A program made the position numbers and the translations under genes. From NCBI RefSeq assembly GCF_002849895.1, contig NZ_CP018868.1, positions 1 to 64,000 of the forward strand: a stretch of DNA of 64,000 bases, read 5' to 3'. The notes under the pieces were generated by a model. That model was not told the origin of the DNA. It saw only the letters and a list, made by a program, of their open reading frames with translations, and did not search any database. This DNA comes from Companilactobacillus alimentarius DSM 20249 (lineage in GTDB: Bacteria; Bacillota; Bacilli; Lactobacillales; Lactobacillaceae). This document shows, piece by piece, positions 52,864 to 62,398 of this stretch (within the stretch, counting starts at the first letter, position 1; each line of letters begins with the position of its first letter).

Positions 52864-53520
52864 ATTTTCTGGATCATTTTTAGGCTTTACTTCTGGGTTT
52901 TGATCTGCAAAATTTTGTAACTGCTTTTGCACCTTTTCTGGATAAGTAATATTTTGGTTTATCCAAGGAAAATGCCTCAAATCGTTCTTAAAAACTTGTC
53001 CCTTCTCTCTTGCATAAACAGAGGTAAACTTTTCGCTATTATCATAGATCATGACCTTATCAGATTTAAAGGCCACTAATGGCAAATTATGTTTGGATTG
53101 CTGATAACGTTTCTTGATCGTTGCTACTGGAACACCGTGGCCACCTTTTTGTACCCGTTCGTTGACCCTTTGGATAGCTAAATTTTCATCTCGCAAAGCA
53201 ACATATAATAAAGTCACTTCAAAGCCATTTTTGTGAGCTTTGTCAATCAAATTGAGTTGAGCTTTGCCTCTACCTGCCAGTGTTGTTTCTACGTGAATAC
53301 TTTGCTGGTGATCTAAAGCATAGTGTAGTTGTTTGATTTCTTCTTTCATGGCTTTTAAGTTGTCACTATCTTTATGCCAATCGCCACCCATTTGTCTTAA
53401 AAGTTCATCAGCGTTAATCCGTTTTGTTTTGTCAAACAAGATGGGAAATGTATCGTATAGCGTACTTTTTCCTGCTCCGTTAATACCAGCAACAATTATA
53501 TATTGGGGTTTATCTATCAA
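52840..53520 (-). CDS. Zeta-family toxin kinase
   Basis: 226 residues. Walker A GINGAGKST (12-20), INADELLRQMGG (the acidic substrate-side motif), IHVETTLAGRGK, and RVNERVQKGGHGVPVATIKKRY, which are the ordered motifs of zeta/PezT kinases that phosphorylate UDP-N-acetylglucosamine and block wall synthesis. The C-terminal 40 residues are Lys/Asn/Asp-rich. Start overlaps the stop of the preceding small gene by 4 bases (ATGA type), tying toxin to antitoxin translation. Kills or stops plasmid-free daughters. Confidence 0.86.
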   Translation of the reverse strand: MIDKPQYIIVAGINGAGKSTLYDTFPILFDKTKRINADELLRQMGGDWHKDSDNLKAMKEEIKQLHYALDHQQSIHVETTLAGRGKAQLNLIDKAHKNGFEVTLLYVALRDENLAIQRVNERVQKGGHGVPVATIKKRYQQSKHNLPLVAFKSDKVMIYDNSEKFTSVYAREKGQVFKNDLRHFPWINQNITYPEKVQKQLQNFADQNPEVKPKNDPENKNDRPSY

Positions 53521-53708
53521 CGGACAAAGTCCTTTCGCTTAATAACCTCATCTTGCCTTTTATCTAAAAAGTAGGTATATAAAGCGTCATATACTTTGCG
53601 CTTTTCTGGATCTGGCTCATGTAATGACTTATCAAGTAAATCTTTTAAATCAGTTTCTTTGGCAATTTCAAAAAAGTCATTAATTGTGATTGTATCTTTC
53701 ATGTTCAT
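53517..53708 (-). CDS. Putative epsilon-type antitoxin
   Basis: 63 residues, acidic and helical (DFFEIAKETDLKDLLDKSLHE, then KRKVYDALYTYFLDKRQDEVI). Possible starts GTG, ATG and ATG lie within three codons; the exact one is uncertain. No named family by eye, but size, charge and 4-base overlap with the zeta gene match an epsilon antitoxin that caps the kinase. Shorter than the about 90 residues of classical epsilon. Confidence 0.62.
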   Translation of the reverse strand: MNMKDTITINDFFEIAKETDLKDLLDKSLHEPDPEKRKVYDALYTYFLDKRQDEVIKRKDFVR

Positions 53709-53748
53709 CACACTTCCCAGTTATTAATTTATTTAATCTGATAAGCCA

Positions 53749-54030
53749 TTAGTCCTCATCTGGATCATTGAGCCAATCAGCGACTTCTTTAGCGTCTTTG
53801 AACTCTGTTACTGGTGTCTCTTTGGTAGCCTTTAAAAGGCTTAAATTAGCTCTTTCGGCTTCGCTCAGGGCTGGTTTAAACGGTAATGCTGCGTCAGCTA
53901 CGATCCGCTTATAAAACATATTGATCGCGGTAGTTGGGTTTAGACCTAACTGGCTTAAAACGGCTTCGGTATTATCTGCCAATTCTTTGTCAATCTGGAC
54001 TTGTACGCGTTTCTTTTCCTTAACTGCCAT
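53749..54030 (-). CDS. RelB/DinJ-family RHH protein
   Basis: 93 residues. KKRVQVQIDKELADNTEAVLSQLGLNPTTA then INMFYKRIV, the ribbon-helix-helix N-terminus of RelB/DinJ antitoxins; the C-terminal tail (FKDAKEVADWLNDPDED) is acidic as in toxin-wrapping tails. No RelE/YafQ-type toxin follows; the next genes are the small protein and zeta. It stands where the RHH repressor omega stands in omega-epsilon-zeta operons. RBS AAAGGGGGG. Confidence 0.8.
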   Translation of the reverse strand: MAVKEKKRVQVQIDKELADNTEAVLSQLGLNPTTAINMFYKRIVADAALPFKPALSEAERANLSLLKATKETPVTEFKDAKEVADWLNDPDED

Positions 54031-54061
54031 GATTTTCTCGCCCCCCTTTATTACTACTCAC

Positions 54062-54090
54062 ATTATACTAATCTTTGAGTACCATCTCAA
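54062..54090 (-). promoter_or_regulatory. Promoter and dyad of the RelB-epsilon-zeta operon
   Basis: TTGAGA (54085-54090), 17-base spacer, TATAAT (54062-54067) on the minus strand, with the TTGAG-N6-CTCAA dyad over the -35. Confidence 0.72.
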
Positions 54091-54256
54091 TTAGTCTGCT
54101 TCTTTAAAAGTTGTGAATTTAAGTTTGCTGTCCTTTCCGCAATGGCACTTATACAACGTTCCTAAAGTGCCCGTAAGCGCATTTTAAAACTCGTTTAATA
54201 TAATTATGCTCTATCTGTTTAAAACAGCTTAAATGGCCTTATATAGCTTTTTAGTT
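54091..54256. other. Short gap between rep and toxin operon
   Basis: Holds GGCACTT...AAAGTGCC and TGTTTAAAACA hairpins past the rep stop; one is probably the rep terminator. No gene. Confidence 0.4.
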
Positions 54257-55336
54257 TTAAGCACGCTCATCGTTAGGGTGTTTGGCCGCATATTCTCTAG
54301 CCGCTTGTTTATTCCACCAAACGCCAAATAGGTTTTGCATGGTGCCGTACAAGTAGTTTTCCACGTTCTTGATGTGCTTCTCATTGCTTCTAAGGGCGTT
54401 AAAGTAGCGTCTCAAGGCTTTAGTCATCAAAGGCTTCAGTTCCTCATCATCAAGTGGAATTATGACGCCAATGTCCTGATGATCCTTTTCAACTCGATAT
54501 TTAGCATTCAAGATGATACCAATAAACCGGCGCATTTGTTGCGGGGTACGGCACCAAAAACTAAGTAGTTGCACAGCTTCGGGTTCTAAGAAAACCGGTA
54601 AGCCACTGTCTTCATCAGTTAAGAAGTCATTAGCATGGGTCACCAAATCTCGGTTTTGGGTTTCTAGTTCTGCTGGTGAAAAATGGGCTGTGGAAAAGTC
54701 CAACTTTTGAGTATCTATATTGTATCTATTAGTATCTAAATTATTAGTATAGTCTAGATCTTGTCTCTTTTTGAGAAGTCCGCTTGTACCAAGGGATTCA
54801 GACGTATCAGAAACGGTATCATGCGGGTTTCTCTTTTTGAGAAGTCCGCTTGTACCAAGGGGTTCAACGGTATCATGCGGGTTTCTCTTTTTGAGAAGTC
54901 CGCTTGTACCAAGGGGTTCAGGCGATTTTAATGGCTCTCGCTTAATATAAACGTCTTTTGCTGTTACTTCCAAATCTGCCAAATATAATCTATTTGGTTC
55001 GTTTTTGCCTGATCTTGGATTAAACCCCATATGTTTTTGATACAAAAGGTTCGCGTCCATTAATTCGTGTTTAATCTTATTGATTTTATTATTTGACCAG
55101 TTTCGTAAATCTTTTAGTTCATTGTTTGTGTATATGAAATATACGTTGTTATTTTCGTCAACCCAATTATTGCTTAGTGAGTAACTTAGACGATCGCGTA
55201 ACACCGAATAAAGTAAAATGGCACTATCGCTAAGATCCTTATATTTTTCCCCTTGGAGTAAGATCTGCGGCAAAGCGTAAAACTTTACTTCATAGGCCCT
55301 TTTAGCATTTGTAAAGTTGAAGTTTGATTGATCCAT
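54257..55336 (-). CDS. repA: RepA_N-type replication initiator
   Basis: 359 residues from the ATG 8 bases after AAAGGGAG. The N-terminal about 130 residues (FYALPQILLQGEKYKDLSDSAILLYSVLRDRLSYS...) are the winged-helix RepA_N domain of theta-replicating Gram-positive plasmids. Residues 140-200 are an in-frame repeat tract (EPLGTSGLLKKRNPHDTV) encoded by iterons, so the origin lies inside the gene as in pAD1/pSK41-type replicons. The C-terminal half is host-specific and less conserved. Expression is probably limited by the antisense RNA over its leader. Confidence 0.92.
   Translation of the reverse strand: MDQSNFNFTNAKRAYEVKFYALPQILLQGEKYKDLSDSAILLYSVLRDRLSYSLSNNWVDENNNVYFIYTNNELKDLRNWSNNKINKIKHELMDANLLYQKHMGFNPRSGKNEPNRLYLADLEVTAKDVYIKREPLKSPEPLGTSGLLKKRNPHDTVEPLGTSGLLKKRNPHDTVSDTSESLGTSGLLKKRQDLDYTNNLDTNRYNIDTQKLDFSTAHFSPAELETQNRDLVTHANDFLTDEDSGLPVFLEPEAVQLLSFWCRTPQQMRRFIGIILNAKYRVEKDHQDIGVIIPLDDEELKPLMTKALRRYFNALRSNEKHIKNVENYLYGTMQNLFGVWWNKQAAREYAAKHPNDERA
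54765..54920. repeat. oriV: Iterons, probable replication origin inside repA
   Basis: Three 36-bp near-identical repeats starting CTCTTTTTGAGAAGTCCGCT at 54765, 54831 and 54885 (spacing 66 and 54 bp, both multiples of 3, so the protein repeats in frame). TATCTA-type short repeats and AT-rich DNA follow at 54711-54760, a possible melting region. Confidence 0.82.
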
Positions 55337-55942
55337 AATAAAAGCTCCCTTTCTTAACTGACACACGTCGTCTTAAAGAGAGTTGCTAAAACATCTGACT
55401 TGTTTTAAAATACAAATCTGATATGCTTTAACTGAATTACAAAGCGAACATTGGACGTGATCGGCTTTGTAAATTCACCGGCATGTGTCTATTCTGGGTT
55501 GCCCATACGGCAACTTTTTTTAATTTCTAACAACAAAAATGGACTAAATAGCATTGGTTAGCCACTTAGCCCATTGGATTCAATTTGTTTTTAACTATCC
55601 TTCACTTGTCCCATAGGACTGGTTTGCGGTATAATTAACCTACAAATTAAGAACAATGTTCAGACGATTTTAACTTGGCGGTCTAAATCGTCTGAATCTA
55701 AGTAGCTCGCTATTAGCTACTTGCTAAACCTAAAATCCCCGATTCCTCGTGAATCGGGGATTTTTCTGTTTAGCTTGATCTATTTATTCGGTTGTTAAAT
55801 TAATCTTAGTCTAGCATAGCGCTTACCTACAGGCAACCGTATTTGGTTTAGTGCACTTTACTAGTTTTTACCTAATCACAAATTAATCAAGCGAACAAAT
55901 TGCGTATTTACTTGTTTGATTAATTATTTATTTATTTAACTG
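55337..55942. other. rep leader region without protein genes
   Basis: 606 bases between rep and the partition genes. It holds the plus-strand hairpin terminator (55498-55521), an imperfect dyad ATGGACTAAATAGC / GCCACTTAGCCCAT (about 55540-55575), the antisense RNA, the candidate rep promoter (55808-55836) and the 10-bp inverted repeat at 55881-55925. Confidence 0.6.
55642..55765 (+). ncRNA. Antisense RNA over the rep leader (second copy)
   Basis: Identical to 6783-6906; promoter boxes at 55606-55611 and 55630-55635. Confidence 0.72.
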
Positions 55943-56191
55943 CTAAATTGCATCTATGATTGAAGCTAAGAATTCTGAACGATTTTTAAATCCGTTTTTT
56001 CGGGCAGCCGTATCCATTTTTTTAAGTTGACTTTCAGTAATTGAGAAGGTCACAGATCGCTTACGCTCTACTTCCTTTCGGCTGATATTTTTCAAAAATG
56101 CGACTGCATCTTTCTTGTTGTCTTTCAATGTAGTTTCGTAACTTTCTCTCATTTCTTCGTCTTTTTTATGGTTGAATGAATCTAAACTCAT
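55943..56191 (-). CDS. RHH partition partner (second copy)
   Basis: Identical to 7084-7332. Confidence 0.65.
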   Translation of the reverse strand: MSLDSFNHKKDEEMRESYETTLKDNKKDAVAFLKNISRKEVERKRSVTFSITESQLKKMDTAARKNGFKNRSEFLASIIDAI

Positions 56192-56204
56192 AATCTAACT
56201 CTCC

Positions 56205-57011
56205 TTACTTGGTTTTATTTGCTAATTCTTGAAAAAGATGATCGGCGTGTTCTATGAACTTTTGATTTTGCTTTAAAATGGATTCATCATGATTGGCTAA
56301 TTCAAATATTGAAGCGTGCCTTGCAGTAGCTTTATTAAAGAGCTCTCTTTCAGGAATTATAGTTGCGACTGTTTCATCGCCTTCTATGTGTTTTAGCAAA
56401 TCGCGAGACATGCTTGTATTATGTCTAATCATATTACCGATAAAGAAAAGCTTTGCGTCAACGTAAGTTTCGCCAGTTCGATAGTCAAAAAGTGATTTTC
56501 TGAATTTTTCGAGTCGTGTTTCTAGGTCAAACTTGGCATTGTAGCCATGTTCACTGGGTGTAATGGGACTAAGCAGGTAATTACTGATAGCAATAGCGTT
56601 TTTAGTGATGGTGCTAAAATCTGGGTGCGTATCAATTAAGATATAGTCATAGTCGGTTAAGCTTAATGAATCGGAGTTGTTTTTAAACCACATGAACAAC
56701 ATCATTTCTTTGTTACTGTTATTTTCTAGATAACTTCCTAAAACATCTAGGTCTATAAAACCGGCTATTAAATCTAGATTCGGTCCGACACTGTCAATTT
56801 TTACTTTTTGAGCATTGTCATTTTCTTTAAACGCTTCAGCGATGGTATTGTTTCGTCGTGTTTTTTCAAAAACGGTTGTTAAATTGCACTGATGGTCTAA
56901 ATCTATTAATAGAACCTTCTTACCATGTTTGGCTAACCAATCACCATAATTTAAAGTCAAGGTTGTTTTACCAACACCACCCTTGATAGCAGTAAAAGTA
57001 ATAATCTTCAT
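56205..57011 (-). CDS. parA: ParA-family ATPase (second copy)
   Basis: Identical to 7346-8152. Confidence 0.9.
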   Translation of the reverse strand: MKIITFTAIKGGVGKTTLTLNYGDWLAKHGKKVLLIDLDHQCNLTTVFEKTRRNNTIAEAFKENDNAQKVKIDSVGPNLDLIAGFIDLDVLGSYLENNSNKEMMLFMWFKNNSDSLSLTDYDYILIDTHPDFSTITKNAIAISNYLLSPITPSEHGYNAKFDLETRLEKFRKSLFDYRTGETYVDAKLFFIGNMIRHNTSMSRDLLKHIEGDETVATIIPERELFNKATARHASIFELANHDESILKQNQKFIEHADHLFQELANKTK

Positions 57012-57107
57012 CTTGATACCTCCTTCATCTAGCTTAATTATATCATTAGTAGACAAATAAATAAACAAACAATTTATTAAATAATTAAGCTGACAATTAA
57101 CTCATTT

Positions 57108-57701
57108 TTAAAGCTCATTTTTAAAGATTCTATATTTTTTGCGATATCTGATAAAGGTCGTCCGTTTAATCCCTGTATTACGGGCAACATCTACATCACT
57201 CATGCCTGCCTGATAAAGTTTAAAAGCATGTTGCAAGCGGGGATCGTCTTGGGTGTATTGGGGTTTGCGTCCATGATATTTGCCCTGCTGCTTGGCCAGA
57301 GAAATCCCTTGTTGTTGACGCTCAATGATCCGCTTACGCTCACTTTCAGCCTGGTACTTATACAGTTCAATAATGAGATTGGTCATGAGTTGACGTAAAT
57401 TGGGGTCAGCAATCCCCGTCATGGACGGTAAATTCAACACATCTAGGGTGGCACCCTTATTTTGAATGGAGTTCATGATCTGAGTTAAATCCTGGTTGTT
57501 TCTGCCTAAGCGATCTAGTTCAGTGACCAGGACAATATCACCCTCACGAATATAGGCCAGCATTTTTTGCAGTTCTGGCCGATTAGTGTTAGCCCCACTT
57601 AATTTATCCGTAAATAATTTATCAACGTCTTTTAAAGCCGCTAACTGTCGATCTAAATGTTGCTCCTTGGAACTCACACGCGCATAACCGATTTTAGCCA
57701 T
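57108..57701 (-). CDS. Serine resolvase (second copy)
   Basis: Identical to 8249-8842. Confidence 0.88.
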   Translation of the reverse strand: MAKIGYARVSSKEQHLDRQLAALKDVDKLFTDKLSGANTNRPELQKMLAYIREGDIVLVTELDRLGRNNQDLTQIMNSIQNKGATLDVLNLPSMTGIADPNLRQLMTNLIIELYKYQAESERKRIIERQQQGISLAKQQGKYHGRKPQYTQDDPRLQHAFKLYQAGMSDVDVARNTGIKRTTFIRYRKKYRIFKNEL

Positions 57702-58122
57702 TTCCAGTTCTCCTTTTGGACAGTTCTAATGAACATTTGTAATTCCTAGTATAGCACAGAATCAAAAAAGGCCACTAGGGTATAGCAGAGCGGACCACTT
57801 GAAACTTCTAACTCCACTAAAATCCGAGAAATGACCAAGAAAAATGACAACTCTTCGAATATTGTTACTTCAAATTAAAATCAAAAATGATTACCTTAAA
57901 AATTGAGGTTTTTTAATTAAAATAATATTATTTTATGCTGTGTTATCCGCAATTCTAAATCTGGATCATAGTGATATTTGATAGCTTTGTAGCAGTATGT
58001 AAATAAAATTATTATTCTGATAAAGGCAAGCAACGATTGACAATTCTGAGCGTTATTTTTCGAATCATGGCGTTTTTATATTACAATGATCCTAGAAAAA
58101 GTAAAGTTATGGAGGCGATTAG

Positions 58123-59328
58123 ATGAGTGATTTGGATCAGACAAACAGCTATCGATACGTCATTGTTGGTGGCGGAGTGGTTGCTGGCTATGCCGTCAAG
58201 GGAATTCGACAGGAAGATTCAGAGGGTGAGATCTTAATTATTTCGCAAGAGGCGGATGTCCCATATGAACGACCGGCACTGAGTAAAAAACTATGGCTAG
58301 ATGATGAATTTACTGAAGAGAACATTCAGATTGGTGCTGAAAATTATCCCAATGTGACTTTTAAGTTCAAGACAACGGTTACGGCTATTAATCGGCAAGA
58401 TAAGGTCATTACATTGGACGATAGTGAGCAAATCAAGTATGAACAGCTATTGCTAGCAACTGGCGGAGAACCTAGACAAATCCAGGGACCTTCTGATCCA
58501 CATGTGCTAGTCTTTAGACAGTGGTCAGATTATCGCAAGTTACGTAAATTTAGTGGTCCGAACAAGCGAGTTGTGATCATTGGTGGTGGATATGTTGGTA
58601 CAGAGCTCGCATCGTCACTGACCCAAAATGAGACTGAAGTTACGATGATTTTTCCAGAAAAAGCGCTGGGTGAGGGTAAATTTCCTGAGCCTATTCGGAC
58701 TGAGTATGAAGCCACGTTCAAACGCAATGGTGTCACACTGATGAGTGGTCAGTTTGTCCAATCATATCAACGCCAAGGTGACCACTTGACTCTATTGACA
58801 AAGGATGGTACGGTGATCGCAGCCGATACGATCATTGTTGGGTTAGGCGTTACGCCGCGGATTAGTTTAGCTGAAGACAGTTGTTTGGATTTAGCTGATG
58901 GTGGTGTGAAAGTTAATGAGTATCTCAATACTAGTGACCCAGCCATCTGGTCTGCTGGAGATATTGCCTCTTATCCAGATCACATCTTGGGTCGGCAACG
59001 GATTGAGCACGTGGACCATGCCCGACTTTCTGGTGAATTAGTTGGCCGTAATATGGCAGGTGCTCACATGAGCTATCAGCATACCCCATACTTCTATTCC
59101 ATGATTTTTTATATTTCCTGGCAAGCAATCGGTAATATTGATCCTAAATTGCAATTGATTTTTGATCGGCGAACGCATGGATCGCTTGTCTATTTCATAG
59201 ATACCGATAAGTTAGTTGGTGTTTTAGTTTGGAATGTTAAGGTGAATCTTGATGATGTTCGCGCATTGCTTGCGAACGCTCCAGCTACAGATGATCTGGT
59301 GGGCTCCATTCGAGAGAAGAAAGCTTAG
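58123..59328 (+). CDS. FAD/NAD-dependent oxidoreductase (second copy)
   Basis: Identical to 9264-10469. Confidence 0.85.
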   Translation: MSDLDQTNSYRYVIVGGGVVAGYAVKGIRQEDSEGEILIISQEADVPYERPALSKKLWLDDEFTEENIQIGAENYPNVTFKFKTTVTAINRQDKVITLDDSEQIKYEQLLLATGGEPRQIQGPSDPHVLVFRQWSDYRKLRKFSGPNKRVVIIGGGYVGTELASSLTQNETEVTMIFPEKALGEGKFPEPIRTEYEATFKRNGVTLMSGQFVQSYQRQGDHLTLLTKDGTVIAADTIIVGLGVTPRISLAEDSCLDLADGGVKVNEYLNTSDPAIWSAGDIASYPDHILGRQRIEHVDHARLSGELVGRNMAGAHMSYQHTPYFYSMIFYISWQAIGNIDPKLQLIFDRRTHGSLVYFIDTDKLVGVLVWNVKVNLDDVRALLANAPATDDLVGSIREKKA

Positions 59329-59487
59329 TATCTGGATGAGATATCGGTGAATCATTGCGTCATCACTAATGTACTTTAGAACAAAATGGCCATCATTAAC
59401 GATGGCTCAGTAGCAAATAAAAACTAGCCTTGAGTCATTTTAAAGTGCATGAAGTGCAACACAAAAGTTAGACAAAATTGAATATTT

Positions 59488-59589
59488 TTAAACTGCTAAG
59501 GCATGTTCCCTGTATTCGCAGGGAGTCATGCCTTTTGTTTTCGGCTGTTCGTCAAATCAAGTTGATGGCGGTTCAAGTTAACAGTTAGA
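59488..59589 (-). pseudogene. IS3-family C-terminal remnant (second copy)
   Basis: Same as 10629-10730. Confidence 0.62.
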
Positions 59590-59612
59590 CCATAAATGGT
59601 CTAGCTGTTTTT

Positions 59613-60887
59613 TTATTTGGCTGATGAGCTTGCTCGAAGCCAAAACATTTGAATATTTATACATTCAGTAAAGTTGTTCCAACTACGATATCCATAGGCA
59701 CTACTTTTTATCTTTTTTGTTCTTCCAATGATTCCCTCTAAAAATCCGTTGGAATATTTAAGCTTCAGTGCATTTAATACTTGTTTACGATATTTTCTTA
59801 ATGATGTCATTGTTTGATCCATAGCGGTATTGAGTGGATGATAATTGAGTAGTATCTGATTCATTGTATCAGTATCGCCTGTTCTAATAGCCTTTAAAAT
59901 ATCTTGATATACTTCGTAGGACTTGGCGAAACCTTCGTCCAAATCTAAACACTTTGTGATTAAATTTAGATCCGTTTCATAATAACCAACACTGTACTGA
60001 TACTTAGGGTTTATCTTTTCGATGGAATCGAATGATTCCAAGAATTTTTTCCAATCTCTCTTCATGAACAAGTATTCTTTATTTCTTTTAGGCATTCGTT
60101 TCATTACCTGTATTCTAGTTGAATTGAGAGAACGATTCATCATCTGAACGATATGAAATCTATCAACAACGACTTTGGCCTTTGGAAACAACTTTGGTAC
60201 TAAATTAATGTATCCGGCATTTAAATCCAAAGAAATAGTTTTTACCTGTCTTCTGACTTTCAAAGGAAATCGACTGAAGTATTTACTGATTTGATATGAA
60301 GTTCTTCTGGGCAAGATATCACCCGTACGATGATTATCGCTATCTAACCAAATAAAGCTCATTTTGTCAGTAGACATAAATTCATCAAATGCCATGTGCT
60401 TAGGAAGATGTTCAGGAAGTGATTTCTTGTGCATCTTGGCTTCTTCATCGATGATACGTTGAACGGTCTTATCGGAGACGTTAAAACGTCTGCCGATATC
60501 CTTCAATGATGTATTAAAAGCAGTTTCTGATAAGATCATTTGTCTAACAGGTTGTGCGATTTGACAATATTCCCAAACATAACTAGTTTTGGCTACAAAG
60601 ATAGAGTTACAAGATTTACATTTATACTTTTGACGTTTCAGACTTATATACGTTGGACGTAATGATAATGATGGAACGACTATCATATTTTTATTAAATC
60701 CATTCTTAACTAAGTGGCCTGCAAGGCCACAGTTAAGACAACGGTCAATCTGTTTAGTTAGCATTGCAAAATAGACTAAGGACTTGATGCCATTAACTAA
60801 CATAAATTTTGGGTCTTCAGTAAAGATAATATTCTCATCTTTCATTTCAAGAGCGTTTCGTATAGACTTATTACTTAGGGACATCAT
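59613..60887 (-). CDS. tnp: ISL3-family transposase, element 1 (second copy)
   Basis: Identical to 10754-12028. Confidence 0.9.
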   Translation of the reverse strand: MMSLSNKSIRNALEMKDENIIFTEDPKFMLVNGIKSLVYFAMLTKQIDRCLNCGLAGHLVKNGFNKNMIVVPSLSLRPTYISLKRQKYKCKSCNSIFVAKTSYVWEYCQIAQPVRQMILSETAFNTSLKDIGRRFNVSDKTVQRIIDEEAKMHKKSLPEHLPKHMAFDEFMSTDKMSFIWLDSDNHRTGDILPRRTSYQISKYFSRFPLKVRRQVKTISLDLNAGYINLVPKLFPKAKVVVDRFHIVQMMNRSLNSTRIQVMKRMPKRNKEYLFMKRDWKKFLESFDSIEKINPKYQYSVGYYETDLNLITKCLDLDEGFAKSYEVYQDILKAIRTGDTDTMNQILLNYHPLNTAMDQTMTSLRKYRKQVLNALKLKYSNGFLEGIIGRTKKIKSSAYGYRSWNNFTECINIQMFWLRASSSAK

Positions 60888-61052
60888 TCAAATTCCTTTC
60901 ATTGTGAAGCTGTAGAGGGTAGAACATCTAAAGGTATGGATGGTGTCTTTTTGATGTTCTAAAATAGTTTTATTAATAAATGGTATACAAAAATAGAGTT
61001 GATGGCAAAATGCCTATCAACTCTATTTATCGTACAGCCGTTTTTTTGTGAG

Positions 61053-62398
61053 AGCGTAAAATATCTTGTGTAAATGCATAAAAGATTTCTGAATTGTATA
61101 GAAATAGGGAATGCCTTCCCTTATGATATTTAGTAACCACAGAAAACATCACAGGAGGCATTCCCCATGAATGAACTTACCACAGAAATTATCGCTGCAC
61201 TAGCCCAAAAGCAAGATTTGGACGAAGTTTTTCGTCACCACCTCGAAATTGCGATTAACCAGCTGCTTCAAACCGAATTGGCAGAGTTTTTGGGTTACGA
61301 ACGCTACTCATACGCTGGGATTAACACTGGTAATAACCGCAACGGCAGTTATGAGCGCTCGTTTGATACGAAGTACGGCCAACTTAACTTAACCATTCCT
61401 CGAGATCGCAATGGCCGGTTTGAAAATCATACCTTGCCAGCCTACGGTCGGCACAGTGATAATTTAGAAACAACGGTCATTCAGTTGTATACCAAGGAAA
61501 TTACCACTGCTGAAATTGCCGAACTCATTGAGAAAATGTACGGTGCTCACTACTCCAAAGCCACGGTTTCCAACATGACTAAAGCCGTCAATGAACAGGT
61601 TCAAGCTTTCCAGCAACGTCGACTGGCTTCACAATATGTGGCCATCTTCTTAGATGCCACTTACTTGCAGTTAAAGCGGGATACCGTTCAAAAAGAAGCC
61701 GTTCATATTGCGATTGGCATTCGTCCAGATGGTACGAAAGAAGTGCTGAACTACCAAGTGGCGCCAACGGAATCGACTGGAATCTGGACTGAACTGCTGG
61801 GAACCTTGATCAAGCAGGGCGTTAAAGATGTGCTGTTGTTTGTGGCCGATGGGTTAGTTGGTTTGGATGAAGGCTTGAATCGGCATTTCCCTAAAGCCAA
61901 ACGACAACGTTGCCTGGTTCATGTTGGGCGGAATCTGATGAACAAAGTTCGCGTAAAAGACCGCAAGGCCGTGATCAGTGACTTTAAACAAGTTCATCGG
62001 GCCGCCAACCGTGAAGCAGCCGAACTGAAACTGAATGAGTTCGCCAACAACTGGCATCAGACCTATCCCAAATTAATCAAAGATCTGCTTAAAATGCCGA
62101 ATTTACTCACTTTCATGGACTTTCCACCAGCTATCCGGCAATCACTATACTCCACTAACCTGATTGAGAACTTTAATAAGCATCTCAAGCGCACCACCCA
62201 CCACAAAGAACAATTTCCAACGGAAGATTCACTGGATCGCTTCCTGGTTTCTCAGTTTAATGTTTATAACGAGAAGTCTCTGAAGCGGATCCACCGAGGG
62301 TTCAAAGGACTCCAGGACATCTTGGAAGCATCATTTATTTAAGTTAGATACATATTATATGTACGAAGGCATTTCATTTACACAAGATTCTTGACGCT
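61053..62398 (+). mobile_element. IS256-family element (second copy)
   Basis: Same ends and content as 12194-13539. Confidence 0.85.
61167..62342 (+). CDS. tnp: IS256-family transposase (second copy)
   Basis: Identical to 12308-13483. Confidence 0.93.
   Translation: MNELTTEIIAALAQKQDLDEVFRHHLEIAINQLLQTELAEFLGYERYSYAGINTGNNRNGSYERSFDTKYGQLNLTIPRDRNGRFENHTLPAYGRHSDNLETTVIQLYTKEITTAEIAELIEKMYGAHYSKATVSNMTKAVNEQVQAFQQRRLASQYVAIFLDATYLQLKRDTVQKEAVHIAIGIRPDGTKEVLNYQVAPTESTGIWTELLGTLIKQGVKDVLLFVADGLVGLDEGLNRHFPKAKRQRCLVHVGRNLMNKVRVKDRKAVISDFKQVHRAANREAAELKLNEFANNWHQTYPKLIKDLLKMPNLLTFMDFPPAIRQSLYSTNLIENFNKHLKRTTHHKEQFPTEDSLDRFLVSQFNVYNEKSLKRIHRGFKGLQDILEASFI

Noticed and set aside
53749-54030. RelBE toxin-antitoxin system
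   Set aside because: No RelE, YafQ or other mRNA-interferase ORF lies on either side; the only toxin in the operon is the zeta kinase.
54765-54920. CRISPR-like array
   Set aside because: Only three repeats, in frame inside rep, with non-unique spacers and no cas genes; they are iterons.
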